Shown piece by piece: positions 9,325 to 18,451 of a stretch of 64,000 nt of DNA. The DNA lies in the NCBI RefSeq assembly GCF_009649685.1, contig NZ_WJPK01000002.1, positions 598,202 to 662,201 of the forward strand, written 5' to 3'. The stretch comes from Flavobacteriaceae bacterium EG-1. Its GTDB lineage: Bacteria; Bacteroidota; Bacteroidia; Flavobacteriales; Flavobacteriaceae. Every line of letters starts with the position of its first letter. Within the stretch, counting starts at the first letter, position 1. Position numbers and translations under genes: made by a program. Under the pieces are notes generated by a model. That model ran no database searches, was not told the DNA's origin, and worked only from the letters and a program-made list of their open reading frames with translations.

Positions 9325-10226
9325 AAGATAAATTCTACGCATACATACAACAATTGCAAAATCAAATTACTTCAAAACTTGAAGCAATTGACGGAGCAGC
9401 AAATTTTAAAGAAGATAAATGGACCCGTGTCGAAGGCGGTGGTGGCCATTCTCGTGTAATTGAAAACGGTGCTGTTTTTGAAAAAGGAGGTGTAAATATT
9501 TCTGCAGTTCATGGTGCTTTACCAGAAAGTATGCAGAACTATTTCGGATTTAAAGATGCAGATTTTTTTGCTTGTGGTTTGAGTTTAGTCATCCACCCTA
9601 AAAATCCAATGGTACCGACTGTTCACGCTAATTGGCGCTATTTTGAAATGTATGACAAACAAGGAAACATTGTAGATCAATGGTTTGGTGGCGGACAAGA
9701 TTTAACTCCCTATTACCTTTTTGATGAAGACGCTACGCATTTTCATTCGGTTTGTAAAAAAGCATGCGATGCACATAATCCCGATTTCTACCCTACTTAT
9801 AAAAAGAAATGCGACGACTATTTTTATAATGCGCACAGAAATGAAGGCCGAGGCATAGGTGGACTATTTTTTGACTATTGTAAAGCTACCAATGAAATGT
9901 CGATGCAAAACTGGTTCGATTTTGTCACCGAAGTTGGCGATAGTTTTTTAGAAGCTTATGCACCTATCGTTGAAAAAAGAAAAGCAATAGCTTACACTCC
10001 TACACAGCGCGATTGGCAAGAGATTAGACGTGGACGTTATGTTGAATTCAACCTTGTACACGACAAAGGCACCTTATTCGGACTTAAAACCAATGGGCGC
10101 ATCGAAAGTATTTTAATGAGCCTTCCGTCGCATGTGCAATGGCGTTATAATTATCACCCTGAAAAAGATAGTGAAGAAGCTCGATTGGTTGAAGTTCTTC
10201 AAAATCCGAGAGATTGGATTTTATAA
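9321..10226 (+). CDS. hemF: Oxygen-dependent coproporphyrinogen III oxidase
   Basis: Aerobic oxidative decarboxylation of coproporphyrinogen III to protoporphyrinogen IX. The 301 residues carry the HemF signatures: GGGGHSRVIENGAVFEKGGVN near the N-terminus, HANWRYFEM, WFGGGQDLTPYYL, GRGIGGLFFDY, and the C-terminal block EIRRGRYVEFNLVHDKGTLFGL. Its presence indicates the protoporphyrin-dependent route and an oxygen-using lifestyle. It is coupled by a 4-bp overlap to the preceding GNAT gene. Confidence 0.96.
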   Translation: MKDKFYAYIQQLQNQITSKLEAIDGAANFKEDKWTRVEGGGGHSRVIENGAVFEKGGVNISAVHGALPESMQNYFGFKDADFFACGLSLVIHPKNPMVPTVHANWRYFEMYDKQGNIVDQWFGGGQDLTPYYLFDEDATHFHSVCKKACDAHNPDFYPTYKKKCDDYFYNAHRNEGRGIGGLFFDYCKATNEMSMQNWFDFVTEVGDSFLEAYAPIVEKRKAIAYTPTQRDWQEIRRGRYVEFNLVHDKGTLFGLKTNGRIESILMSLPSHVQWRYNYHPEKDSEEARLVEVLQNPRDWIL

Positions 10227-10256
10227 ATTGATAGGAGACGGATAATAATAGGTAAT

Positions 10257-10415
10257 ATGGCTAAAAAGGGAAAAGCAAAAAATACCGTCAATAAAGCGAA
10301 GCATACAAAGCTGCTAAATAGAAAAAAAGCTAAGCTAAAAAAGGAGCAAGATACTCGTAAAGAACGGCTCAAAGAGATTGCTAAAATGAAGCAGTCTAAA
10401 AACGAAGAACAATAG
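10257..10415 (+). CDS. 52-residue basic protein
   Basis: A short frame of 52 residues from ATG 10257 to TAG 10415. It begins MAKKGKAKNTVNKAKHTK and continues as an unbroken Lys/Arg/Glu-rich helix (RKKAKLKKEQDTRKERLKEIAK). It fits exactly between hemF (31 bp upstream) and ychJ (ATG 2 bp after its stop), as expected of a real operon member. The composition resembles small nucleic-acid- or ribosome-binding proteins, but no family is recognised. The tight spacing is the main support. Confidence 0.6.
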   Translation: MAKKGKAKNTVNKAKHTKLLNRKKAKLKKEQDTRKERLKEIAKMKQSKNEEQ

Positions 10416-10417
10416 AC

Positions 10418-10807
10418 ATGAATAAATGTTACTGTGGCTTACCGGATGAGTATTCTAAATGCTGTGGAAAGGTTCATTCAAATATTAATAATGCGAAGAC
10501 AGCAGAACAATTAATGCGTTCTAGATATTCAGCATTTGTAATGGCAGATGGGGACTATTTAATGAGGAGTCATCATTCATCTACAAGACCACTAAAAGAT
10601 AAAAATGCTATTGCAAACTGGGCGAAATCGGTAACTTGGGTTAAACTTGAAGTTATAGGAAAATTCGAAGGTAATGAACAAGATGATGAAGGCACTGTTA
10701 CGTTTGACGCGTATTACTATGAAAATGGTAAATTAGAGGTCATTCATGAAAAATCAGCTTTTAAAAAAGAAAGCAAATGTTGGACTTATTTAGGATTGGC
10801 AACATGA
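10418..10807 (+). CDS. ychJ: YchJ-family (UPF0225) SEC-C motif protein
   Basis: A 129-residue protein with an N-terminal zinc-type cysteine cluster CYCGLPDEYSKCCGKVH (C4, C6, C15, C16) followed by the YchJ core AEQLMRSRYSAFVMADGDYLMRSHH. The YchJ family has an NTF2-like fold with SEC-C-like metal motifs; its biological role is not established. The lipoprotein that follows begins inside its stop codon (ATGA overlap), so they are co-translated. Confidence 0.88.
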   Translation: MNKCYCGLPDEYSKCCGKVHSNINNAKTAEQLMRSRYSAFVMADGDYLMRSHHSSTRPLKDKNAIANWAKSVTWVKLEVIGKFEGNEQDDEGTVTFDAYYYENGKLEVIHEKSAFKKESKCWTYLGLAT

Positions 10808-11436
10808 AATTTTTTAAACAAATTTTAGCCTTTGCAATCATTGGCCTAATTGTAATTGGATGTCAATCAAAACATGGTAAAAGTGAAATAGAAGTTATCT
10901 TCACTCCAGATACTCTTAATGTTGGTTACACCTATTGGTGGCCAGAATCCGGACCTTTCGTTGGCAATTGCGGCGAAGAGCTCTCACTAGTTTTTACAGG
11001 TATCATAAATCAAATAGAAAATACCACAGAAGATGCTGGTCCACTATATACTTCTCAAAACGGAATAATAGCGATTGATAAAGTTTTCAAAATCAAGGAA
11101 ATTGGTCCAAAAACCTATGCCAACCAAAAGTTCTTCAAATCAGATTGTTTTTATGAATCAGGTTTACGTACCGGGGATCGCGTTTTAGTCTTTTGTTACG
11201 ATTATGAAGATGATTATAGTATTCCTGGAGGCCAATCAATATTAAAAATTGAATCACTCGAAGACCCACTTATAACTTCCATTAGAAAATATATTGATAA
11301 CGATCAAAGCGCACACAAACTAACAAAAGATACGGGACTATGGGCTACAAAAAACCTTGGGCGAGCTCTTGAAAAAATTATCGAATGCCAAGATGAGAAT
11401 GAAAATAATACTGGCACTGATAACAGCATTCAATAA
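10804..11436 (+). CDS. Lipoprotein of unknown function
   Basis: A 210-residue predicted lipoprotein. I start it at ATG 10804, which overlaps the ychJ stop by 4 bp and gives MKFFKQILAFAIIGLIVIGC with a lipobox Cys at 20; the longer frame from 10777 would bury this signal. The mature part contains several Cys (GNCGEELSL, KSDCFYESGLR) and a beta-rich centre with TGDRVLVFCYDYEDDY. No family is recognised. It is the last gene before the oppositely oriented helicase, with 6 bp between stops. Confidence 0.75.
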   Translation: MKFFKQILAFAIIGLIVIGCQSKHGKSEIEVIFTPDTLNVGYTYWWPESGPFVGNCGEELSLVFTGIINQIENTTEDAGPLYTSQNGIIAIDKVFKIKEIGPKTYANQKFFKSDCFYESGLRTGDRVLVFCYDYEDDYSIPGGQSILKIESLEDPLITSIRKYIDNDQSAHKLTKDTGLWATKNLGRALEKIIECQDENENNTGTDNSIQ

Positions 11437-11442
11437 ATCTAT

Positions 11443-14082
11443 CTATTTCCAAGTAATCGCTTTTTTCGAAACTTCTTTAAATTGATAAAGAATATGTGAA
11501 AGTCTTGCTTTTAATAATGACTTTCTACCTTCCACAGATCGTGTGTATAATAGCTTAGAAGCGTCTACATGTTTTTTCCAACACTCACGAAATAGCTGCG
11601 CATCTTCCTTTCTTCTTCCGTATAACTGAGGAACTACATAATAAGTTCGTACATTCCAATGGCGTTTTAACCAATGTTTATAAACCAATAAATACCTGGG
11701 GTTCTCAACAGGAGCTAATATTTCAGCCAATAAATTTACGAACAAACTACTTTCAGCATTTGATGCACCTTTTAAATAACAAACAAAAGTTCCATTCGAC
11801 TGCTGCTCAGTTACTACACTTACCCTATCAATTGAAGAACGTATTGCTTTAGTTTTAACCATTGCATCAAGTAATGCTGCTCCTATTTTTTTAGTCTTTT
11901 TATACGTATTCCCAAATAAAAGATATAGTTTAAGTGCTTTATACGTTTTTGGAGCAAATCCAATAAAAATTGCCGCTAAAAAAGCATATAAAAATTTGAA
12001 AACACCCTGACTTATTAAAGTCCCAAGATTATTTGCTAAAAATTCGGGAAAGAAAAGTGTAGCACCAACGACAACTTCCAAAAACATAAATCGAGAAGCA
12101 TTACCCCATCTTAATTTACGAACCTCTTGAAAAGGTTTTTTATCTAAATAAGGCACTTTTACTTCTCTAACTAAAACATCACCTTTAGAAATGGCTTCAA
12201 TCCAACGTGCTTTTAAAGAATTTCTACTAGAAGCTAATTGAATAGATTGGGTATTTAAGTCATCCAAATTCAATTCATTCGAAAATCTATCTGGTAGCTT
12301 AAGTCGCTCTAAACCGTTTTCTATATAAGAATCACCTGAAACCGAAACTCCAGAGAAAGCCTCAAATCTTCTTTGTAATTTTTCTAAATCTTTCCCGCCA
12401 TTTTCAGCTGTTGGATCCAAGCAAGCTAAATGCCATATATTGCCTGTTTTAAATAAATTATTCGAATCAATTCTAATGGCACGCCCCCTCATCTGGTTCG
12501 ATGAAACAAACGAACCAACATATGATGCGAGAATCAAAGTGTTTATTGCCGGCGCATCCCAACCTTCACCTAAAAGAGATTTTGTACCAATTAGTATTTT
12601 AATTATTCCTTTTTGAAACAGCTCCGTCACCCGCCCAACTATGGCACTTTTTGCCTTCCCAAATGAATTGACAACCACAAATTCATTATTAGTAGTCATT
12701 GGTGTTATACTAAATTGTGCATCGCTAAATTTACTTTTTAACTCGGTGGCGGCATCGCTATGTAATATCACCAAAGACCCTGTTAATACAGCAATATCCT
12801 TCCCTTGAGAATACATTGTTCTTAAGTATTGAAATATAGAAACAACACCCAATTTGTTCAATTTACGAGTATCACTTCCTTCGAAATCCAAATACTCTTT
12901 TCGAATAAAATCTGTTAGCACAACAGCCTTTATATCCGAACCAAGGCTGTCTCTTTCAGCATTAAGAATAACAGAAATACTTTTTAACTTAGACGGACTA
13001 TTTGCCAACGTTCGATACAATTGTTCATCCCCTATAAAATTGACTTTCTTCTTCTTAAAAACACCAATTTTTGAAAGCTCCTTTTCAATTGTATGAAGCA
13101 ACTCTTCATATACTAGTAAAGATTCTCGTTGCGTAACAAGAAGATCTTGTAATAAAACCTCCAACCACTCGTATGTAAGGTTGGGAAATTCCACTTCTTT
13201 ACTTTTGAATCCGAGAAACTCTAACTTTTTATTCTCTATTTGTCGCCCTGATGCATGTAAGAAAATTAATATCGCCGAAAAAAACTTCGGATTGTCATAA
13301 ATGGCTTCGAGTTGGCTTTCCGATTCCGCATAAATTGGCAACGTTAATAACATTTCGTTAAAAGCCTTATTTAAAAGCAACTTACTATTAAAATCAATTA
13401 TTTGCTCTCGATAAGAAACAATATATTTTATCTGAGCTTCATCCGGTTTGGAAAAATATACAAAATCTTGGTGCGGACATAAATCTTCATTTTTAATTAA
13501 ATCGGGCACCGCAATTTCATCATCTAAAGGCCCACATAGTTCAAAATATTTGTTTAATTCATGGTTTGTACTATCGTAAGGTGGAGTAGCAGTTAATGAA
13601 ATTATAGTAAGGCCTTCAATTTGTTTTAAGGCAATTAAACATTTCCACCACTCGTTTTTTAAATGATGTGCCTCATCCAATACAATAGTATTAATTTCAT
13701 TTTTTTGAATAAAATCAATAAGTGATTCGTCATTTTCTATCAATGATTTATCTAAAGCATGTAAAGATTGATAGGTTGAAAAAGTAAGTAATAAAGGATT
13801 TTTTATATCCAACGTATACTGGTCAAAATCCTCATCCTTTATAAAAAATGACTCAAGCCTACTTTTCCATTGGTTTCTAATGGTAAGATTCGGCGCTAAC
13901 ACCAAACACTTTTTATTTACCCTACGCACCATTTCTAAACCTAAAATAGTCTTTCCTGACCCAGGTGGAGCTACTAAATGCAAGTGATTATCTTGCAAGT
14001 GGTCTTCAAAATTCTTCAAAAAACGTTCTTGATAGCTACGCCAAGTGAATTTAAATTCTAATTTTTTAGAAAGTTCAATCAA
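11443..14082 (-). CDS. SF2 DEAD/DEAH helicase with a membrane-like C-terminal hairpin
   Basis: An 879-residue superfamily-2 helicase/ATPase. Walker A is APPGSGKT (38-45), motif II is DEAH (136-139) and motif III is LTATPP (163-168). The second RecA domain carries GEGWDAP (505-511) and motif VI QMRGRAIR (530-537). Between the RecA halves is a helical insert of about 200 residues. Unusually, residues of about 664-682 and 694-712 are two hydrophobic stretches separated by a short loop, like a membrane hairpin, followed by a basic segment (TYKKTKKIG) and a conserved-looking C-terminal domain rich in Trp, Tyr and Arg. The helicase core is like type III restriction R subunits, but no nuclease motif or methylase partner is present. 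It opposes the heme genes and separates hemF from hemB. Confidence 0.85.
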   Translation of the reverse strand: MIELSKKLEFKFTWRSYQERFLKNFEDHLQDNHLHLVAPPGSGKTILGLEMVRRVNKKCLVLAPNLTIRNQWKSRLESFFIKDEDFDQYTLDIKNPLLLTFSTYQSLHALDKSLIENDESLIDFIQKNEINTIVLDEAHHLKNEWWKCLIALKQIEGLTIISLTATPPYDSTNHELNKYFELCGPLDDEIAVPDLIKNEDLCPHQDFVYFSKPDEAQIKYIVSYREQIIDFNSKLLLNKAFNEMLLTLPIYAESESQLEAIYDNPKFFSAILIFLHASGRQIENKKLEFLGFKSKEVEFPNLTYEWLEVLLQDLLVTQRESLLVYEELLHTIEKELSKIGVFKKKKVNFIGDEQLYRTLANSPSKLKSISVILNAERDSLGSDIKAVVLTDFIRKEYLDFEGSDTRKLNKLGVVSIFQYLRTMYSQGKDIAVLTGSLVILHSDAATELKSKFSDAQFSITPMTTNNEFVVVNSFGKAKSAIVGRVTELFQKGIIKILIGTKSLLGEGWDAPAINTLILASYVGSFVSSNQMRGRAIRIDSNNLFKTGNIWHLACLDPTAENGGKDLEKLQRRFEAFSGVSVSGDSYIENGLERLKLPDRFSNELNLDDLNTQSIQLASSRNSLKARWIEAISKGDVLVREVKVPYLDKKPFQEVRKLRWGNASRFMFLEVVVGATLFFPEFLANNLGTLISQGVFKFLYAFLAAIFIGFAPKTYKALKLYLLFGNTYKKTKKIGAALLDAMVKTKAIRSSIDRVSVVTEQQSNGTFVCYLKGASNAESSLFVNLLAEILAPVENPRYLLVYKHWLKRHWNVRTYYVVPQLYGRRKEDAQLFRECWKKHVDASKLLYTRSVEGRKSLLKARLSHILYQFKEVSKKAITWK

Positions 14083-14149
14083 GAGTTAAAGGTTTTCGCA
14101 AATTAAAAGGATAATAAGTACCTTAGGGCTTCTAAAAACAGGCCTATTA

Positions 14150-15139
14150 ATGTATCCATTAAGAAGAAACCGCAGACTAAGAAGTAACGAAGCTATCCGC
14201 AATCTAGTACGTGAAACTGTAATAACTCCAGATGATTTTTTAGTGCCACTTTTTGTGGTGGAAGGTAAAGGTGTTCGCGAAGAAATTGCCTCCATGCCCG
14301 ACTATTATCGTTTGAGTCTTGATAATTTAGAAAAAGAAGTCAAAGAACTATGGAATATGGGACTTTGTGCTGTTCTACTTTTTGTAAAAGTACCCGAAAA
14401 ACTAAAGGATAATTTTGGAAAAGAAGCTTTAAATGCCAACGGATTAATGCAATTGGCCATTAAAACGGTTAAAAATGCTTGTCCGGATATGTTGGTAATG
14501 ACAGATGTGGCCTTAGATCCATATTCAATATATGGTCATGACGGGATTATTGAAAATGGGAAAGTACTGAACGACGAATCCGCAGAATTTTTAGCAAAAA
14601 TGAGTGTTTCTCATGCTCTTGCTGGCGCCGATGTTGTTGCTCCAAGTGATATGATGGATGGTCGTATTCAAATAATTAGAGAGTCCTTAGAAAATGAAGG
14701 ACTGATCGACACGGGAATTATGAGTTATAGCGCAAAATATGCAAGTGCTTTTTATGGTCCTTTTCGAGATGCTTTAGATTCAGCCCCGGTTGATTTAGTT
14801 GATATTCCGAAAGACAAAAAAACTTATCAGATGGATTTTGCCAATCGTGAAGAAGCTATTCGCGAAACTAGAATGGATATTGAAGAAGGTGCCGATATCG
14901 TTATGGTTAAACCGGGACTTTGTTATTTAGATATTGTGCGTGATATAAAGAACACCTTTAATGTGCCTGTAGCCGTTTATCAAGTTTCAGGAGAGTATGC
15001 TATGCTAAAAGCGGCAGCTGAAAAAGGATGGCTGGATCATGATGCTGTTATGATGGAACAACTATTTGCAATTAAAAGGGCAGGGGCTAGTATTATTGCT
15101 AGTTATTTTGCTAAAGATGTTGTGAAATTGATAGGGTAG
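14150..15139 (+). CDS. hemB: Porphobilinogen synthase (5-aminolevulinate dehydratase)
   Basis: Condenses two 5-aminolevulinate molecules to porphobilinogen. The 329 residues include the Schiff-base lysines K196 (YSAKYASAFYGPFR) and K254 (VMVKPGLCYLDI). The metal loop reads DVALDPYSIYGHDG (119-132). Where zinc enzymes have three Cys it has Asp and Ala, so this is the magnesium-type enzyme. Start MYPLRRNRRLR is typical. It lies 67 bp from the start of the divergent helicase gene and is part of the heme locus but probably transcribed separately. Confidence 0.96.
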   Translation: MYPLRRNRRLRSNEAIRNLVRETVITPDDFLVPLFVVEGKGVREEIASMPDYYRLSLDNLEKEVKELWNMGLCAVLLFVKVPEKLKDNFGKEALNANGLMQLAIKTVKNACPDMLVMTDVALDPYSIYGHDGIIENGKVLNDESAEFLAKMSVSHALAGADVVAPSDMMDGRIQIIRESLENEGLIDTGIMSYSAKYASAFYGPFRDALDSAPVDLVDIPKDKKTYQMDFANREEAIRETRMDIEEGADIVMVKPGLCYLDIVRDIKNTFNVPVAVYQVSGEYAMLKAAAEKGWLDHDAVMMEQLFAIKRAGASIIASYFAKDVVKLIG

Positions 15140-15183
15140 CCTCATTAAACTTTATAATCAACTTTCACTGAAATGCTATTAAA

Positions 15184-16518
15184 ATGAATAAAATACTTTT
15201 TATACTAATTGGTCTATTTTCAATTACAATATACGCACAAGAAGACACATCTACCGCATTAAATATTGGGGTTTCGGACGAACTCACACAAGGATTTCCA
15301 TCTGAAGTAGGTTTAGATTCAACCTATATTTATCAAAAGGTTGATTCAATAATGACCCATGGCATTGAAAAAGAAGCTTTCCCAGGTGCCCAATTATTGG
15401 TGGCTAAAAACAGTAAGATTATTTTTCATGAAGCTTATGGATTTCACACCTACGACAGCATACAACCGGTTGCACTCAACGACATTTATGACTTAGCATC
15501 CGTAACAAAAGTAACTGCTGCATTACCAGCTTTAATGAAATTACACGGTGAAGGCAAATTGGACTTGGACAAACCTTTTAGCACCTATTGGAAGCCTTGG
15601 CAAAAAAAAGCTGATAAAAAAGAATTAACCGTTCGCGAAGTACTAGCACATCAAGCAGGTTTGACACCCTATATTATCTTCTTAAATGAAATCATTAAAA
15701 AAAATGGTAAGCTTAAAAAACGCTGGGTTAGTATTCAACCAAGTTCGAAATATAACGGCCATGCCTACGAAAACTTGTATATCAGCAATCGTTTTAAAAA
15801 GAAAATTTACCGTGAAATAAATAAATCTACTGTTTCAGAAGAAAAAAAGTACAAATATTCGGGACTCACATTTTTATTGTATCCACAGATAGTAGAGAAT
15901 TTAACAGGAATGGAATATTCTAAATATTTGCGCACTAATTTCTACGACCCTTTAGGAAATTCTACAATGGGCTTTAATCCTAAAGAAAAAGGGTTTCCCA
16001 ACAAAATTGTACCAACAGAAGCCGATACTATTTTTAGGCATACCTTAACTAGAGACTGGGTTCACGATGAAAATGCAGCACTTATGGGAGGAATTTCTGG
16101 TAACGCAGGACTATTTGCTACTGCTGAAGATTTAGCACGATTGATGCAAATGTATCTGAACTATGGAGTTTACAAAGGCAAACGATATCTTGAAGAAGCT
16201 ACCATAAAAGAATTTATACGCGTACAATACCCTGAAAATGAAAACAGAAGAGGGCTTGGTTTCGACAAACCACTATTGGATAATGCAGACCAAGAACTAA
16301 AAGATGCCTACCCTGCGCCACAGGCCAGTGCCGAAAGTTTTGGACATTCTGGTTTTACAGGCACTTTTATTTGGGCAGACCCAAAGAATGGAATGGTTTT
16401 TATATTTCTTTCCAATCGTGTAAACCCCACAAGAGATCATCGAAATATTTATCGCTTAAACATCAGAACTGCTTTGAATTCTGTATTTTATGAAGCGGAA
16501 CACACTAAATTATATTAG
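15184..16518 (+). CDS. Serine hydrolase, beta-lactamase / class C PBP family
   Basis: A 444-residue secreted protein (signal peptide to about residue 18, TIYAQ). The active-site SxxK is S106-V-T-K109 in LASVTKVTAALPAL. A Tyr motif YKYSGLTF (about 223-230) and a late GHSGFTGTF box, equivalent to the KTG/HSG motif, are present. HQAGLTPY and GNAGLFATAEDLARLMQMYL are typical of this family, which includes peptidoglycan DD-peptidases, esterases and acetyl-xylan-type esterases. The start is 44 bp after hemB. The exact substrate is open. Confidence 0.88.
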   Translation: MNKILFILIGLFSITIYAQEDTSTALNIGVSDELTQGFPSEVGLDSTYIYQKVDSIMTHGIEKEAFPGAQLLVAKNSKIIFHEAYGFHTYDSIQPVALNDIYDLASVTKVTAALPALMKLHGEGKLDLDKPFSTYWKPWQKKADKKELTVREVLAHQAGLTPYIIFLNEIIKKNGKLKKRWVSIQPSSKYNGHAYENLYISNRFKKKIYREINKSTVSEEKKYKYSGLTFLLYPQIVENLTGMEYSKYLRTNFYDPLGNSTMGFNPKEKGFPNKIVPTEADTIFRHTLTRDWVHDENAALMGGISGNAGLFATAEDLARLMQMYLNYGVYKGKRYLEEATIKEFIRVQYPENENRRGLGFDKPLLDNADQELKDAYPAPQASAESFGHSGFTGTFIWADPKNGMVFIFLSNRVNPTRDHRNIYRLNIRTALNSVFYEAEHTKLY

Positions 16519-16529
16519 TATTTTCTTAG

Positions 16530-16537
16530 TAAATTTG
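16530..16537 (+). promoter_or_regulatory. Bacteroidota -7 box (TAAATTTG)
   Basis: Exact TAnnTTTG match 17 bp upstream of the ATG of the CNNM-type gene, in the short gap after the serine hydrolase. Suggests a separate transcript; no clear -33 partner. Confidence 0.4.
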
Positions 16538-16554
16538 TACCTTAAAACCACCAT

Positions 16555-17673
16555 ATGGGTCTGCTGATTTTTTTCGCAATTGTTTCTATATTTTTCTCTT
16601 TTCTCTGTTCTATTTTAGAAGCAGTGTTACTAACCATCAATCCTACTTTCGTCAATATCAAGAAAAAAGAAGGGAAAGCCTATGCAGTAACCCTAGAAGA
16701 ACTTAAAAAGGATGTTGACAAACCATTAATCGCCATTTTAACTCTAAATACCATTGCGCATACTGTTGGTGCAATATTAGTAGGGGTTCAAGCAAAGGTT
16801 GCTTATGCCGAACTTTATGGAAATTCTACGCGCACTTTTTTGGGTATTGAATTTACCGAAGACCTAATGGTTGGTGTAGTTTCAACAATTATGACCATTT
16901 TAATACTGGTAGCTTCTGAGATAATTCCAAAAACTATAGGTGCTACCTATTGGAGACAATTAGCCAATTTTACGGCTAAAACCTTAAAAATAATGGTGCT
17001 AATTTTAAAATGGACTGGTTTACTTTGGCTTTTACAATTATTCACTAAACTAGTTGGTGGCAAAGGGCATCATGGCAGCGTTCTCAGTAGAGATGATTTT
17101 AGCGCTATGGCAGATATCGCTCATGAAGAAGGTGTTTTTGAACAATCCGAATCAACTATAATTAAAAACCTTCTGCGCTTTGATGAGGTTATGGTAAAAG
17201 ATGTTATGACACCTAGAACTGTTATGAAAATAGCTTCAGAAAATCAAAGCATTCGAGATTACTTTGATGAAAACCCAAAAATGCGTTTTTCTAGAATACC
17301 AGTATATACAGAAAAAGTTGATAATATTACTGGGTATGTTTTAAAAGATAATATCCTTGAAGAATTAGTGCATGATAACGGTGAAATTCCATTAGGTGAA
17401 ATTCGACGTGACCTTTTAATAACCGATAGAAACACTCCTATTCCAGAATTATTTGATATTCTTATTGCTAAAAGAGAACATGTTGCTCTAGTTGTTGATG
17501 AATTTGGCTCAGTAAGCGGACTAGTAACAACCGAAGATGTTATTGAAACCCTTTTAGGACTCGAAATTATGGATGAAAGTGATAATGTTGCAGATTTACA
17601 ACAATTGGCTCGTAAAAACTGGGAAATTAGGGCAGAGAAAGCTGTAAACGCTGAAAAAGACACCAAAAAATAA
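16555..17673 (+). CDS. CNNM/CorC-type membrane protein with CBS pair
   Basis: A 372-residue inner-membrane protein. The N-terminal DUF21/CNNM domain (about 1-180) has three or four membrane segments (LLIFFAIVSIFFSFLCSILEAV, the region around 85-130, and ILKWTGLLWLLQLFTKL). A CBS pair follows (about 200-340), with VMVKDVMTPRTVM and VVDEFGSVSGLVTTEDVIE. The C-terminal CorC/HlyC transporter-associated domain seen in longer relatives is absent; the protein ends soon after the second CBS. Family members are linked to magnesium/cobalt export. It ends 2 bp before ogt. Confidence 0.9.
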   Translation: MGLLIFFAIVSIFFSFLCSILEAVLLTINPTFVNIKKKEGKAYAVTLEELKKDVDKPLIAILTLNTIAHTVGAILVGVQAKVAYAELYGNSTRTFLGIEFTEDLMVGVVSTIMTILILVASEIIPKTIGATYWRQLANFTAKTLKIMVLILKWTGLLWLLQLFTKLVGGKGHHGSVLSRDDFSAMADIAHEEGVFEQSESTIIKNLLRFDEVMVKDVMTPRTVMKIASENQSIRDYFDENPKMRFSRIPVYTEKVDNITGYVLKDNILEELVHDNGEIPLGEIRRDLLITDRNTPIPELFDILIAKREHVALVVDEFGSVSGLVTTEDVIETLLGLEIMDESDNVADLQQLARKNWEIRAEKAVNAEKDTKK

Positions 17674-17675
17674 GA

Positions 17676-18149
17676 ATGGAGACTGCATTTATAAAAACTC
17701 CACTAGGTATTGCAAAACTTATAGGTGATACTGATGGTCTTATATCCTTTACAGTTTTAAATAAAGAAGAAGTTATTACCGATATAATACCAGAAATTTT
17801 AGAAGATGCTGTTTACCAATTAAACGAATATTTTGAAGGAAAAAGAGAATACTTCGATTTAGAATTGAATCTGCAAGGAACAGATTTTCAGAAAAAAGTA
17901 TGGCAAGCACTTTCTGATATACCCTTTGGAAAAACAAAATCTTATTTAGAATTGTCTAAAACCTTGGGCGATGTAAAAGCAATTAGAGCTGTTGCAGCTG
18001 CAAACGGCAAAAATCCACTTTGGATTATTGTACCTTGTCATAGAGTTATTGGAAGCGATGGTTCTTTAACAGGTTATGCTGGCGGGTTATATCGTAAAAA
18101 GTGGCTTCTAGAGCATGAAAGTCCAATAAAACAACAGTCTCTATTTTAG
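17676..18149 (+). CDS. ogt: Methylated-DNA--protein-cysteine methyltransferase
   Basis: Suicide repair protein removing alkyl groups from O6-alkylguanine. The 157 residues carry the active-site motif IVPCHRVIG with acceptor C121 and the helix-turn-helix region FGKTKSYLELSKTLGDVKAIRAVAAANGKNP. There is no N-terminal Ada regulatory domain, so it is Ogt-like. It is tightly coupled to the preceding CNNM gene (2 bp gap). It is followed by a roughly 300-bp gap. Confidence 0.95.
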   Translation: METAFIKTPLGIAKLIGDTDGLISFTVLNKEEVITDIIPEILEDAVYQLNEYFEGKREYFDLELNLQGTDFQKKVWQALSDIPFGKTKSYLELSKTLGDVKAIRAVAAANGKNPLWIIVPCHRVIGSDGSLTGYAGGLYRKKWLLEHESPIKQQSLF

Positions 18150-18451
18150 TTTTTACCAACTGATGGGTTTGTACATAATTTTATTCTCTAAAAAAATCAA
18201 CCATATTCATCCGTTCATCGACAAAATACTGTTTTACATTCCGCTAACCTTGGTTTATTCTAAGAATTTTATACCCATTACCGACTAATAAGTCGGTGTA
18301 GCCAAATGACCTATTATTCAAAATTTAATCTAAAACTTACTTCGTTTCAAGGACACTTAATTAAAACTGAGCTATAGATTTTAACTAATCGCAGTACAAT
18401 TTTCGTATCTTGTTTTGTGCCATTTCTTAAAATAGAGTAATAAAATTACAA
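18150..18451. other. 302-bp intergenic region with a small hairpin
   Basis: Between ogt and the exonuclease gene. It holds a perfect stem-loop ACCGACT-AATA-AGTCGGT (18280-18297) without a T-tract, so it is not an obvious terminator. A 41-codon frame (18163-18288) exists but is not supported. No clear TAnnTTTG promoter was found. Confidence 0.4.

Noticed and set aside
18163-18288. 41-codon reading frame after ogt
   Set aside because: Hydrophobic but without a promoter or known family; it ends in a hairpin. Could be chance in AT-rich sequence.
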